Of a stretch of DNA of 64,000 nucleotides, positions 34,310-46,451 are shown one piece after another. This DNA is from Hydnum rufescens UP504 (Eukaryota > Basidiomycota > Agaricomycetes > Cantharellales > Hydnaceae): contig MU128985.1 in NCBI GenBank assembly GCA_014904985.1, positions 62,001-126,000 of the forward strand, written 5' to 3'. Made by a program: the position numbers and the translations under genes. Numbering within the stretch: position 1 is the first letter of the stretch; the number at the start of each line of letters is the position of its first letter. The notes under the pieces were generated by a model, which saw only the letters and a program-made list of their open reading frames with translations, was not told the DNA's origin and did no database searches.

Positions 34310-35045
34310 ATGACTCACATTCCCCAGGTGGTGCACCACTTCGGAGACAGCAGGACCAAGTATTTGGTCATGGAGTTCATCACGCTCATGGCCGCCCCTG
34401 CGGACCTCATTGACCGGACAGCACAGACTCTGGTATGGCTCTCGAGGGTCCCACCTCCTCCCAACCATGTAATTGGTCCCTTAGGGGGTGGTTGCATCCG
34501 CCACAAATTCTTTAAGGACTACACGGCACCTCTCGTTTTCTCAAGTGTCGAGGCCCTGGAACGGTACATGCACAAGGTGCGTCCGTGCTTTTATTTTCTC
34601 GAGCATCCACCATTCACTAACATGCAATCTGGGCCAGGCGTACACGTTGCTCTCGACCCGGGCCCAGAAGCAGCTGTCTCCCGTCGAGATACGCGGTGAT
34701 CGCCTCATGTTCACCCAGTCGGACATGGACCCCAGCAACTTCGGCGTCGACCAGGATGGGAAGACGGTCCTGATGGATTTCGCGGACATAGGGGTGTTGC
34801 CCGAAACCTTCGTCGCATATACCATGTTTTCGGAGAAACGCCTCGCCCCTATCGCCACCGCTTTGAGCTTGTCAGGTAGTTCCAATGCCTTCATGGCTAC
34901 AGTCTCCTCGCTTTTGTGGATGGTATACCCCCGACACTCGGTGCGTCAACTTATACCTGATGTGGGATTTCAACTAACGTTCGTCGTAGGTCTGGACGAG
35001 GACGGCAATCGCAAGACCGGGCAAGACGGGGGCAGGAAGTGCTAA
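34310..35045 (+). pseudogene. 5'-truncated, chimeric copy of the APH-like gene
   Basis: From about 34317 to 35227 the sequence is a close copy of the APH-like gene at 13.0-13.86 kb. The N-terminal lobe is missing. The ATG at 34310 belongs to the flank of the secreted-protein duplication (ATGACTCA is also at the edge of copy B), and it opens in frame into IPQVVHHFGDSRTKYLVMEF. The first intron (donor after ERYMHK, acceptor before AYTLL) is kept, and so are FTQSDMDPSNFGVDQDG and VLMDFADIG. One base is lost near 34925 (MVYPRH instead of MVSLSTL), so the last intron must be read through to stay open; it can be, and the frame ends GQDGGRKC at 35045. Without an N-lobe it is unlikely to bind ATP normally. 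Confidence 0.75.
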
Positions 35046-35227
35046 ACGAAGGGGATAGGTTTTGATGTATGTATACTCTCAATCTTAAATCATGCACTCC
35101 ATCCCCGCTTCCCCTTCCCTGAATTGTTCGTTGTCTTATCTTGGGTTGCTATCTCGCCTTCATAAGATCTATTAACCTCAGTTTCAGAGTTCTCTCTTGT
35201 CCCTATCGCCATGCTGTAATACATTAT

Positions 35228-35547
35228 CTTGCATTTCATTGTTTGAACACCATCAAGGCAGTGGTTGATTCATGGTCAAGGTGGTATATCAATAGGAAAA
35301 GAGCCGAGGTCGGGGCGGTTGGCGTCAGTAGTGGCTGAATGAATCGAGTTTCCTCATTGGGAGCACTTTGTATCCGCCGGGAACACTTCTCATTATGATT
35401 CGTTCTCCACCCCCCAAGACTACGAATAGAGCCCCAGCGCAAACTGTTATAGACCTACCTTCCCGGTCCTCATCGTCTTTGGATGTGTTCACTCCGCATC
35501 AGACTGGTATCACGCGCTTGTGAGGCTACTATGATCTAGATGGTCGT
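35228..35547. other. Spacer between the two duplicated blocks
   Basis: No gene is visible. The APH-like homology ends near 35227 (at CATGCTGTAAT), and the second duplicated block starts at 35548. Confidence 0.45.
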
Positions 35548-37169
35548 TGATCACGTGATGACTGAAGGGTGGGAGTCGCTCAGTGTGCCGATGTATATAG
35601 AGGCTGGTTGAGAACCTGCCTAGTGCCGATGTGCCTCCCTTGAGAGTGTGTGCCCGTCTTTCTCTTTGGGCGTGAGTCACTCCTTTGGATCCCGGTGTGC
35701 ACTCTTTCCTGTAATTACTCACTCCAAGCTCGGTTCTCCAGCAATGTCAATGACGGTGACAGGCGTCTCCAGGTCCCGGCAAGCTTGAGTGCATTTCTGA
35801 CATATATATATGCACGATACATTTACAATTTTTGTATAGGTTATACCGACGTCTCCGGGCCCTGAGGGTGTTGTTCTCGTTTCTAGAGATGACTTGGATA
35901 GATACCAGACGACACCCTTGAGCATCGGTGCCAGAGGCGGATGATCCCTGTGTCACCATTGTTAAGTCTTGTTCTCCTTACAGTAACACGGTCGTATAAT
36001 ACGTGTCCGATGATTGATTAAAAAGCGCTCGGTTTGTTGAGATTTACTCATACATAAGCGAAGAAAGTGCTGAGGAACGAAAAAAAGGGGGATGGATACC
36101 GCGGAAGGCTAGGAACGTGGAGTTCGCGAACAGTCTACTATGGCTCCAGCAACCATCCACGCCACATTAAAATGCTCAGTTGAAGTGGAGGTATTCAATT
36201 CCCAACCTGTGCCCCGTATCTTCCTCCGGGTGTACCGTAATAGCAGGCGCCGCGGTAGTCCCGGGCGCGAAGTAATACTGCTTGCTCCACGTCCCTTCGG
36301 GCGCCCCGATCATGCCCAGATAATAGTTGGCGATCTCGAACCCGGTCTGAAGCTCGACGATCGTGAAGAATTGGGTCTCCTGACTGCTGTCGTCGGCATA
36401 GGAGCACGCCTCGGCCGTGAGGAACTCGTGTCCCGGCTCGACCCATCGTCGCGTCACGCAGAGCACTGGATGGTTGACACCACCAGGGGGGTCGCCGTAC
36501 GCGCGAATGTGACCGTACCATCGGTTACGGCCGTCAGGCTTGTCGTAGGAGGGGAATTTCATGTAGGTCGAGTTGCAAGCCTCGCTATTATTGTGAAAAG
36601 AGGGGGATTTGGGGGTTCATGGGGGTCAGTATCGTCGCGGCTCGGTTCAAGATCGTACAGGCGGAAATCGAAGACTCACAATCCGAAATTATCCCCCTGG
36701 AAAGGAAAAGAGTTGATGAGGACCAAGGGATTATCACCAGGGCTCGCGGAGCTGCCGATGGCAGCAAGCGCGTTAGAGAGGGTGTAATTGGATTCGATAC
36801 CGGGCAATGAGGTCGGGTTCTTCGTGTTGTTGTGGAGGTATAGGTATTGAGCACCATTCAGAGGTATGGTACTGCAGTGCACTGAGGGACTGCGTTCCAC
36901 TGGAGAGGCTAACGCGCCACCAACGAGAGAGATTCCGAGAGCGAACCAAGAGGTATACATGCGGAACTATGATGGGGAAGTTGGGTCCCCCCTGTCCCTT
37001 TATAAACCTCGCCGTGGCTAGGGGGCATCGCGTTCAATGCATATTTTACGTCCGCACGGGTGCACTAGGTGATGCATATATGACGCGGCGTTAATTGCAG
37101 ATTTCCAAGGCAATTGAAATAGGCAGAGTAAGCTTCCAGTGCTAATTTTGGAGTGGAATACAGATGACT
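35548..37169. repeat. Segmental duplication, copy B (about 1.6 kb)
   Basis: This is the direct copy of 32716-34317. Its right edge (ATGACTCA) continues into unique sequence (ACGGTGACAAGC), whereas copy A continues into the truncated APH-like gene. Confidence 0.9.
36176..36960 (-). CDS. Small secreted protein, copy B
   Basis: The paralogue of the gene at 33332-34109, with the same two-exon structure: exon 1 36960-36680, intron 95 nt, exon 2 36584-36176. It encodes 229 residues with the signal peptide MYTSWFALGISLVGGALAS. It differs from copy A at a few positions, for example NNTKN for NSTKN, an extra GG in DPPGGVNHP and DDSSQ for DNSSQ. The high identity, including in the intron and flanks, points to a recent duplication or to gene conversion. 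The conserved TTTATAAA box lies about 40 bp upstream. Confidence 0.78.
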
Positions 37170-38800
37170 CAACGGTGACAAGCTCCACAAGGAGCACAAT
37201 ACGAGGACATCAGTCTAAGGATTGATTCATGTTACTCGCCGAAAGACCCGTCGCTCGCTCGCAAATCCCTCCACTCGGACCCTCTGCATACACCACAATT
37301 GCCACTCCCGAACAGCCTGTTAATATTCAATGCACTCTCTGGTCGGATGTCCCTGGAATTTCGCCTGTCTCACTCTGTTTACCCCTATACCCCAGATGGA
37401 GCATGTAACTCATGCCATAGTGCTGTTCAGTGCGCGGAGGACAAGTGAAGAAGCGCCAAGTAACATTGGGGAGCGGATGCAATTTTCGGCAGTCGCCGAA
37501 ACCGTTGAATAAAAAATCTTGCGCTATGGATTTTCTTGTTCACCATCGCATACTCTCCTTAGAAGAATGGGACGTTCCTCACCGTTTGAAGATATAGATA
37601 TGCCTTCCTGAAGGATATTCTCGGTCCTAGGTAGCATAAGTGCCGGTCGGTGCGTACTTCTCATCTTTGGTGAAGTTTTGGCATGATGCTTTAAGCATGT
37701 ATTACCACATCGTTTCGCTGTTACGGCAGTCGATTCGTGTATGTTGAAAGCATTCTATTTTTCCTGATCTCTTCTCCCGCGCCTATTCTTGCAGTGCTTG
37801 CATACGTTTCGTATACTGAAATGTGCTGTTTTATTTTAGAGTCTTTGTCCATCTGATCCTGCCGTGCTGAAGGTGAGCATTTCTCTAGCCTGTTCACACC
37901 CTTGTCCTTCTCCGCTTCTATGATGAGTATCGAAAAATATTTGCTACTTCAGAGGAGTTCACAGCCCCAATGAGACTATATTTTCCACCAAGATCTCTGA
38001 TACATATTTCTCCCGCCCAACGTGCTTTCTCGAACGCAGCTGACAAATTCATTCTAGGCAGTTGCCAACGGATATCAAGCCACCGTTAGCAGTCGCTCCC
38101 TTCTGCGACGGAAAAGAAAACTGTAAATAAGAATTTCCTTTTGGCATCCCCTTGCATCATGATGTGAAAAAGGGATCGTACGCCCTGGTTCTTCCAGCGC
38201 TTGCCGACACAATTTTCATAATTGTTCCTTCTGAATCCCGTCGCCCTCTCTTCGTCTTTCAATGCTATCGTACCTGGGTACTAACAAGGTCTGCATTCCA
38301 GTCCAAGTCCAAGTACTCCCTCTGTCGCTGGGGTGTGGTAGGATACATTTCCAAGTGTGCATGGCATGACCTGATCAGAGTATCCTTTTTTTTTTTCCCC
38401 ATGTGAGTGTGTTTTTTTTTGCAGACCTTTTTCTGTCCATCCTGTTCTCGTTCTCTCCACCCACCACCATCGCCGTGATGAACTTGATATTTAGGGACAA
38501 CATAGGGGACGTAGTTCCTCAGTGCTGATCCTCTTTGGGAAATTCCGATAGTAGAAATATATTCTGAGCCCATCCGCCCCGCCCCCCTATCTTTGCGCTC
38601 CACTTCGTTCCGCTTGACTGATATCCGCTCCCCTCCGCAGTTAGCGTCCCTCTACCCCTAATCACATGGATATCTGGTTTCAGTGTTCTCTCCACAGGCA
38701 AGTGTCTGTACATGTAGTACGCTGTCTTAATGGCCAGGTGATAATGTCCAATGGTACCGTCGATTACACACTCGCCCAACATTAATATACCTTGTAATGA
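37170..38800. other. No recognisable gene
   Basis: Short frames only. There are T runs at about 38389-38398 and 38411-38419. The right end is the 3' flank of TAF12. A degenerate gene cannot be excluded. Confidence 0.4.
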
Positions 38801-38823
38801 ATGAAATAAACACAAGTGCGCAA

Positions 38824-40791
38824 TCAGACTTTCCTGGCGGCCTTGACAGCCGCTATCCGCGCCGCTCTCAACCCTCGCCCAAGTCTGGCATCCGTTTCGC
38901 GATCTTTTACCTCCCCACCCTTCGTTCCTTTCGCCCCTTTGCTAGCCTTGGTGGTCCCCCCCGCTCCTCCGGTGGCCAGTCCCTGTTGTAACGCGGGACC
39001 CTTTACTGCCTGCCGCTAGAAGGATATCGCCCGCAGTAGAAGCATGTGAGATCGAAACGCGAGTCTCATCAGATGAGAAACCGGGAATTCGGAGATTGAG
39101 GTTGCTTTCTACATAATACAGAGAGCTGTAATCTCTACCCTTTGCGGGGAGGCACGGAGGGGCACCGGGAACGCACCGAGATGTAGCTGTAAATCTCTAA
39201 CATCGAGAGTATCAGAACCCCGATGCTGGGCCAGTCGACACGCAAAATGGGCCACAGCGTCGATGAATTCGTCCGCCAATTCCAGCATGAACTAAATAAC
39301 TCAGTGCAAGGAGTCACCGGGAATTTGAATCATGTATTAGGAAGGGCATTGAACGATGTGAAAACAATCGAAGGTAATGCACACCTCTTCTACGTTCGGA
39401 TCTACCTTGACCGTCGGATCTACACTTGCGATGATCTCCTTGACTGTCTTTTTGGCGCCGATTCCCATGCCTGGAACCCCGCTCGCGCTCCCGTTCTTGC
39501 CATCTTTCTTGAGACCATTATTCATCGCATCCGCCACCGCCGCCGCTTGATCCGCAACGGAAATAGAGGCAGATGTGTCGAGAGCCTCCGTATCCATCTG
39601 AGGATGCACCAAGTGCACAGGAGTGGCTGCGTCGTAGGGGAGTGAAGAAGTCGACATGGACGACACGGCCAAAAGTAAATCATAAGAAATGTCATTTAGG
39701 GTGTGGGCGTACATAACAGAAGACTAGCGCCTCCAAGCCCCGCCGTAAGTGTTGGCCGGGAACCGACGCTGTTCGGCCAGTTCATAGGACCTGGATCGGT
39801 ACTCTCGAGGGTCGCATTTGGATCTATAGAGTAGGGGTAGGTAGAGGGATATCGCTGTGGCTGTTGAGATTGAGGTTGAGGTTGAGTTGAAGACTGGGGT
39901 TGCTGAGGTTGTTGCGATTGCTGTGGCTGTTGCGGCTGTGGTGGTTGAGGTTGAGGTGGCTGCGATCCGACAGATGCGGAAACTGGGGGGCTTTTGCGCT
40001 TCATACCGGCCACCTGTGGTGGATTATAATTACTTGGCCAAGTACTTTGATTCGAGGGTGTTCCCGCTTTAAAAAGAAGTGAGGGATGCAAACTGGTGAC
40101 ACCGGGAGAGGATCCAACTTGGCTGGAATTAGATGACTGACTCTGAAAGGACGAGACGCATGAAAGTAGAAAGGCAATTCGAATTGGCCACCAACTTCGC
40201 GCATACTCACCATAGGGGTTCCAGCTCCTATTCGGTCAGAAACGGGGGACGCCTGCTTGGCATTTCTTTGAGCCTGCGCATCACGCTGTTTGATAAGTTC
40301 GGGTCTCTGTCGCAATGCATCCTTGCCTCCCTGTTCTGCAGCTTGCCGTATACGCGCTTGTTCCTGCTCTTGGACTTGCTTGATAGCTGGCCCATAGTCT
40401 CGGGCGAGTTGTCGGAGCTATCGTGAGGAAAGAGTGGGTTCCATAGGATAATCCAAATAACGTATCGATTCACCTGTTGCAATTGGTGCTCGTTCAATTT
40501 ACCAGCTTCAGCTGCCTTTATGAGGCCATCCATATGAGGCGCAAGAAGGAGCGCAACTTGCGTAGCATTCTCATCCGCAACAGGAGCACCCCCAGAGGCA
40601 TTGAGAACCGAGCTGATAGTCAACGGGGCAGTCGGTGCAGTTGGCGCCGGCGCGACCTGCTCAGGTGCTGTAGGAGCAGGAAGAGCGGGATTCTGCTGCC
40701 GGGCCCTTTGGCTGAGGGCCTGTTGCTGCTGGTTCATAGCCTGAACACGACGAGTGGTCATCGGTGGTTGCTGTACCCTCGGTGCCACCAT
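38824..40791 (-). CDS. TAF12: TAF12, TFIID/SAGA histone-fold subunit (long form)
   Basis: A multi-exon gene for TBP-associated factor 12, the histone-fold partner of TAF4 in TFIID and of Ada1 in SAGA. The N-terminal part (MVAPRVQQPPMTTRRVQAMN) is Gln/Pro/Ala-rich, with a helical segment (LLLAPHMDGLIKAAEAGKLN) and a long PQ repeat near 39850-39990. The histone fold is spread over three exons: VKEIIASVDPTVKVDPNVEE; then, after an intron ending at TTATTTAG, FMLELADEFIDAVAHFACRL and AQHRGSDTLDVRDLQLHL; then NLNLRIPGFSSDETR. A last 43-nt intron (GTTTCG..TTCTAG) appears to join to RQAVKGPALQQGLATGGAGG, ending GRGLRAARIAAVKAARKV and a stop at 38824. This tail resembles the end of the second TAF12 at 61.1 kb, which supports the splice. 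The start Met is a choice; earlier ones are possible. Confidence 0.85.
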
Positions 40792-41251
40792 GTGTGGCCG
40801 GAGAGGATACGGAGATTGCCGCCGCTCGCTACCATTCCTCGACCGTGAGTCTGGGCATGACCACTCTTGGGTCTGCCATGACGTTGTGACTATGATTTCG
40901 TCCCGAATATTCGTTGACTGGACATTCTCTCTGTGGCTAGCGTTCGGTTCATTTGAGCACTGTCTTTCTTTTTTTATTATGCAGTGTTGCGCAGATTGAT
41001 CAGTATGGGATGCGTGTCGTAATATAGCGTTTGGCAGGCCCCCGTCACACTCGATTCTGCGGTCGCTAGCTTCAAGCTCTCTCGATGTATTTTCTGTCCA
41101 CTTTGGTCCGGCAATGCCAAGAGACTGAAGTACAATCACCAGGTGTGCATGAAGTGTGCACCTAGTCCTTTGCTTGTTCAGAGATGTCAGTCAGCATTAA
41201 TATGCGTCACAAGTATATGGTATCCAAGGTGAATATCCATCGTTAACGAGC

Positions 41252-44200
41252 TCATTGCAGCACACCGCGTAATAATTCCCTTTGAGCCACATCATCGCAG
41301 CGCAGCATCCATAAACAGCTCCCTTCATCACCTGTTTTCAATTTAAGGGCTGCTATAATGTGCGGATCCTGGGTAGTGCTGATGAGAATGAAGAGATCGT
41401 CTTGAGGGGAGAATTAAGGAAAATATGTCGGCATAATTAAAATCAAGATAAAGGGTCGTGAGCACTTACCTTCAATGAATGGATCCTGTGGGTCGCTCTG
41501 CACAACTGAGGGCGCCAGTTCGTCGGAGAATGTTTGAAGGCTTTCCAATAACCCCCCAGGTGAAGAAGCACTCCACCCTCGAACCGAGAATGTTCGGGTG
41601 TCGAAGGAAGACCACACTGCCTCAAACTGCTGGCGATTAATGTGGGCAGGTGATGCCGGGGGTGACTTGGAAACCGCAGACCCTTTCTCTTTCTCTTCTA
41701 GTCGTGACAAAGAGAGATGGGGTTCTGTTCGAAAAGGTGAATCTAATCCGATGAGGTCGATGCGATCGGTCTACTTGCGTAAGAAGTTGGTTAGTGATGC
41801 TTATCCTGGGGATGAGAACGCGATAACTTGCTATCAAATCGGGTGGTTTTTCATATTGCTGCTGGGCTTTCCTACTCGAGGATTTTCCATGCGCCTAAAC
41901 GCGTGGTCTTGCCGTTAAACGGAGAAGGCTAGATAGGCCAACAGCAGAAGCACGAACATCTACCTGAAGCCACTGTGAATTTCCCCCAATAAGTGCTATT
42001 TCCCCTGCCGTGACCGTGCGTGAAAGAGGGTCATCTGGGTAATTTTCTTCCAGGCTCTGGGATTTGCGTGATATGGGAGATTGCGATGCAGAGCCTAAGG
42101 ATTCTGCAGTTGACGGCGATGCAGTGCGTGACCGGATTGTGCGGCGTGATGGGGCAGCTCTTGGAGGGTCATATGGATCATATCGAAGTTTGCTTGATGA
42201 CGTTGCCGAGGAATGTTGGGTCTTCTCAGAGGGAGGGAGAGACGAGATTATGGGAATGGGAGCAAGGGACCGGGCTTTTAGTTGACGCCTTTCGATCGCA
42301 GCCAAAAAATCAGGCAGCTTCAAAGCCAATCATTAGTACATAAGTCTCTAGAAGAGCGCTAAGCAGCACGTACGGACGAAGACTTAGCAGAGGATGCCAA
42401 TAGCTTCAATTCAGAGAAGTTGTCGGTAAGATCCAAGAACTGTTGACATCTCTATATAGGTATAGTTTGCTTTAGAATAACATCCATATGGAAAGAAGGG
42501 CGTCACTCAACAAATTTGATGTGCCGCCTCGATCGTTCTGCCAGTTTGCGAACGCTGTCATTGACCGTTAATGACGGCTCTGTACAGCGTGCTGAGACCC
42601 GGAGCATGGATAACAGTAAAGCTTCTTGGACTGCAGCTATCCAATTATCCCGAAACCGGCGTGAGTTGACCAAAACTTAGGCTCATTAAAGAATTGCTTA
42701 CGCCCAGAACTAGAAATATAACCATTGAGAACTAGTAACATGGATTCAGGGGGCATTCGAGAGAGAGATCCATATTCCGCTGCAATGGCTGCCATGATAG
42801 TGACACCCGTAGGACCGTAGCCAAGTGTCTCGCCATGGATTAAATTCGATAGGTCACTTTGCTTGTGATCAACGAGGTTGACGTTCAAGTCGGACTGCGC
42901 AAAGAATTCATCGATGAATGTAGCCTGGTCCTCCGGAGAAGCTTGTAGTATTGAGCCACGAATGGTCAGAATATACCTATTGACACTAACGCCAAGGACC
43001 AACCATTGTTGAGATGCAACAACACCAATTCTACAGCCCTCTCGAGTACAGCTGGCGACGACGTCCTTTCCTCTCCGTTTCGAGAACCAGAAGTGGATGA
43101 ACCTCCGTTGGACTGGGACTTCGAATGCGTTGCTGTGTCGACCTTGCGGAGAATTTGTTTCACGCCCCTTACGTACAATTGCCCTGGAGCATTCAGAGCC
43201 TCGAGTACTTCGAAAAGACGCATGACGGGACGCATAAAGCGGGAAAGATCGCTCGCATTGTAAACTGGTAAATCACCCAAAAGACGAGCAAAATAGTCCG
43301 AAAGAATGGCTGGTTCCACTAGCTGAAGAATCCGATACGTCTGTCGGAATGAGAATGGATCCAACAATAAATACTTCCGAAGGCTAGAAGGGCACTAGTT
43401 ACACACCATGGATCGTAAGGTTGCATCTTCAGAGTCCAGAAAACTCATAATGCGTATCACTTCTTCCTCGGTGACGGTCAACTCCGCTGTCATAGAGTTT
43501 ATAGCAGATGACCCTGTCCAGAGTTCTTTGTGCAAATGTAAGAGGCAGGCTAAGAATGCGTACTGGGAGTTTGGATCATATGATGCTAATAAAGGTCGAA
43601 TGAAACCAAAGGGGCTGAGATGAGAGGCTGATGCACTCAATGGATCCCCGGAGTCGAAGTGTGACAAGATAACGGACGCTGGGATACGAGACAGGGTGTG
43701 ATATATCTCAAGCAGAGCCCCTATGTTGTCGAATGGTATTAGTGAAGAAGCCAAGTGCAATCCCCAAATTAGCGCACCGGGGGTGAAAGAATGTTTGTGT
43801 ACTTCGAGTAACGACATCAGGGCATTATATGCAGATTCGTGAGAGCTGCGGAAAGAGACCATTAGAAGATTGTTTGTTTTGTGGGGAGCAGCTCACCGAT
43901 GGGTATCTTTGAGCGCTAAAAGGTTCCGAAGGGTTTGGAGCAACCCAATGAGACCCCAGGATGGACTTCGAATGTTCGATATCTGCGTCACCACAATCAT
44001 GATGATTTCATCCCTACTGAACGGCGAATTATGTTCTTTGGCCTGAGTTCCAAATCGAATTAAATAGTGCGTCATTGAGGTTAAATTGCTAGTTCTAACA
44101 TGATCGCTTAGAATATCCAATGCGCCGAGAGCGACGCCTAGATTGGAGTGGGTCGCACGTTTCTTTAGCTTGGGCAGTATGGGGTCCAATAGGGAAGGTC

Positions 44201-44989
44201 CGATAGTGGAAAGAGCCCGTAGAGCAAGGAGAGTCCTTCGCTTGATGTCCACTCTTTAGAAAGGGTGCATTAGGAGATATAGCAATGGGCACGGGAACAT
44301 ACGTACGATTTATGCGATAGGAGGGAAATGAGGCGCGCCTGGACTGCAGGGATAACATCTGGGCTAGGTTTCTGGAGCAGATAATCCAGGGCCAGGGCCA
44401 GCCTTGGCTCTTCACGACTTTCTATATCCTGCCATGTTCATCAGTTCAATTTCAGGAGTAAGGGAATAATACGGGGCACAAAGGAACCTTCCGAACGGTA
44501 TTCACGAGCATCAAATTAAGCTCGTGTCCAGCCGGAATGTTCTGAATGCAATACTGGTAAGCTAGAAATCGATATGAGATCATAAACATAGGAGGAACGA
44601 AAAGGGGGACATCGGAACACACAGACCAATTCGTCTGTCACGAAGCGACTGTCCACTCTCTGCCAGCTGAACAGCATGAGAAAGGGAGAACTCGAATGTA
44701 TTGGGCGGTGGAAATGACAATGTCATGCTGCAGTACATGAGAACAACAAGGCATTCCATCCTTTGTGCCTACCTAAATATCAGAAAAGATATAGAAACCG
44801 CAAATACAAACACTTCACTGAGGTGAGTCCAGTCTTTGATAGACGATTGCGAATATCTGTCACTTCTCGTAAAACTACCAAGTCTATTTCCTGAGGGGAT
44901 GTTGCGTGTTCTACACGTTGTACAAGCGCGTAGTGGCTACGACTGAGGGCGCCAGAGGTACTGAGCCGCATTTCCATCGCAAATTTCAA
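41252..44989 (-). CDS. Adaptor-complex large subunit, epsilon (AP-4)-like
   Basis: A large multi-exon gene for an adaptin. The N-terminus (MKFAMEMRLSTSGALSRSHY, then VVLREVTDIRNRLSK) is followed by ECLVVLMYCSMTLSF and HAVQLAESGQSLRDRRIG. Further on are YQYCIQNIPAGHELNLMLVN and VDIKRRTLLALRALSTIGPS. This is the adaptin trunk of alpha-solenoid repeats. Middle exons include GPTGVTIMAAIAAEYGSLSR. A Ser/Pro-rich hinge (41.9-42.3 kb) leads to a C-terminal piece (RQQFEAVWSSFDTRTFSVRG), and the last exon ends LKTGDEGSCLWMLRCDDVAQ before a stop at 41252. It lacks the typical AP-1 gamma and AP-2 alpha signature sequences I would expect, so AP-4 epsilon is the best guess. Its start codon lies 97 bp from that of BUB2 on the other strand. 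Splice sites are only partly checked. Confidence 0.68.
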
Positions 44990-45086
44990 GGGCTACCGAA
45001 CGACGAAGTAGGCTTCAGATTCACAGTTTACGCGTAAGGAGTACTTCATCCCACGTGCTGCTGACGCCCTCGGCACCTACCGTACT

Positions 45087-46350
45087 ATGAGCTCGTCGCC
45101 TCCCTTGATAGCCAAGGCACAACAGTTCAATAAGATACTCAATCAGTCCAAATATTCTGGCTCAAGAATTCCGGAAGATATCGAGGACGGCTTAAAAAAG
45201 CTGCGGCGACTCATTCTTGTCAATGGAATACCTTCTGAGGCTGTTAGTTACTACATAATTTTTTGTGTTGTTTCCCATCTTACAGCCGCGCGATTTGCAG
45301 GATCCAAGCATCCGACCGCGAATATGGAAGTTGCTTCTACGCGTTCGGGATCTCTCCGCTGACACGTATTTGAGATATGTTTCTCGTGGTCCATGCCCTG
45401 TTCGAGAAAAGATCCGAAATGATACATTCAGGTACGCAAGTCGCTATAGATTCGCATTCGTTCACTCAACGTTCAGATTTCTATAGAACATTGGCCACCG
45501 ATAGACTCTTCAAGGAGAAAGTCCGAGAGGATATGTTAGTTCGACTCTTAGATGCCTTTGTTTGGCGGAATCATGGTCAGTATTCTTCACCCGTGAGGCT
45601 TCAGGATATTGACAGCCCCGCTTAAGATCTTGGGGAGAGTCTTCGTCCTGCATTTACTTATGTACAAGGGATGAATGTCCTGGCAGCACCGTTCTTGTAC
45701 ACCATGCCCTCTGAGCTGGAAGCATTTTATTGCTTTGCAACCTTCATCGAAGTAACTTGTCCATCATATGTCCAACCCACTTTGGAGGGTGTTCATCGTG
45801 GACTGAAGGTGCGTAGCTCAACTCTTTGTGCGACGCTTCTACATCAACCGATTTATATCCCAGCTCCTGGATCGTTGTCTAAAGATTGTAGACCCTGAGC
45901 TGTTCTCTCACCTGCGATCGAAAAATCTCTCCGCAGAAATATATGCATTTCCTTGTGGGTACCTCCAACCGTCTTTATGAAGAACGGTTGTCTAATCGCC
46001 CTTGTTATAGCTGTTCTCACACTTTGTGCATGCACACCACCATTACAACAGGTCCTTCAATTGTGGGACTTCCTCCTTGCCTTTGGGGTTCATTTGAACG
46101 TCTTATGCGTCATCGCTCAATTATTGCTCATCCGAGACGACGTTATGGCAAGCAAAAGGTTCGTAGGCACCCATCGCTCAATTGCCCGCGCGCTGATGTG
46201 GGGGAATGCCCCAGCCCCATGAAGTTGTTACGAACATTCCCCGATCTAGATGCGCAGGCAGTGATAGGTATCGCCGTTACCTTGGTACGAGATCTGCCTC
46301 AAGATCTCTACAACGAATTGGTGAAACATCCTTATGAAATGAGAGCTTAA
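45087..46350 (+). CDS. BUB2: BUB2 mitotic-exit GTPase-activating protein
   Basis: A TBC-domain protein that, with Bfa1/Byr4, inhibits the small GTPase Tem1/Spg1 and so restrains mitotic exit or septation. I can join seven exons in frame: 45087-45242, 45286-45431, 45487-45575, 45627-45808, 45864-45954, 46011-46158 and 46215-46350, for 315 residues (yeast Bub2 is 306). The arginine-finger motif KIRNDTFRT (I-x-x-D-x-x-R) spans an intron, and the glutamine-finger motif is YVQGMNVLAAPFLYTMPSEL. Also diagnostic are VDPELFSHLRSKNLSAEIYA and FPSVLTLCACTPPLQQVLQL, then WDFLLAFGVHLNVLCVIAQL. The protein ends LYNELVKHPYEMRA. It is divergent from the adaptin gene. Confidence 0.92.
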
Positions 46351-46451
46351 ACGGACGACATGTATCCATTCTCCCAGTGTGTTGTCCATCATTATGGCGT
46401 TAATCTTAGTTCATGTAGCACAATTTTATGATCCTGATATCCGGGACGACA

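Larger units (their letters stand above)
32716..34317. repeat. Segmental duplication, copy A (about 1.6 kb)
   Basis: This block is nearly identical to 35548-37169 in direct orientation. The similarity starts at GGTCGTT(A/G)ATCACGTGATGACTG and ends at GGAATACAGATGACTCA. It carries a complete secreted-protein gene with promoter and downstream flank. Small indels occur, including 6 bp inside the coding sequence and a longer stretch near the left end. Confidence 0.9.

Noticed and set aside
39223..39645. 140-codon plus-strand frame
   Set aside because: Antisense to the histone-fold exons of TAF12, which match the family closely.
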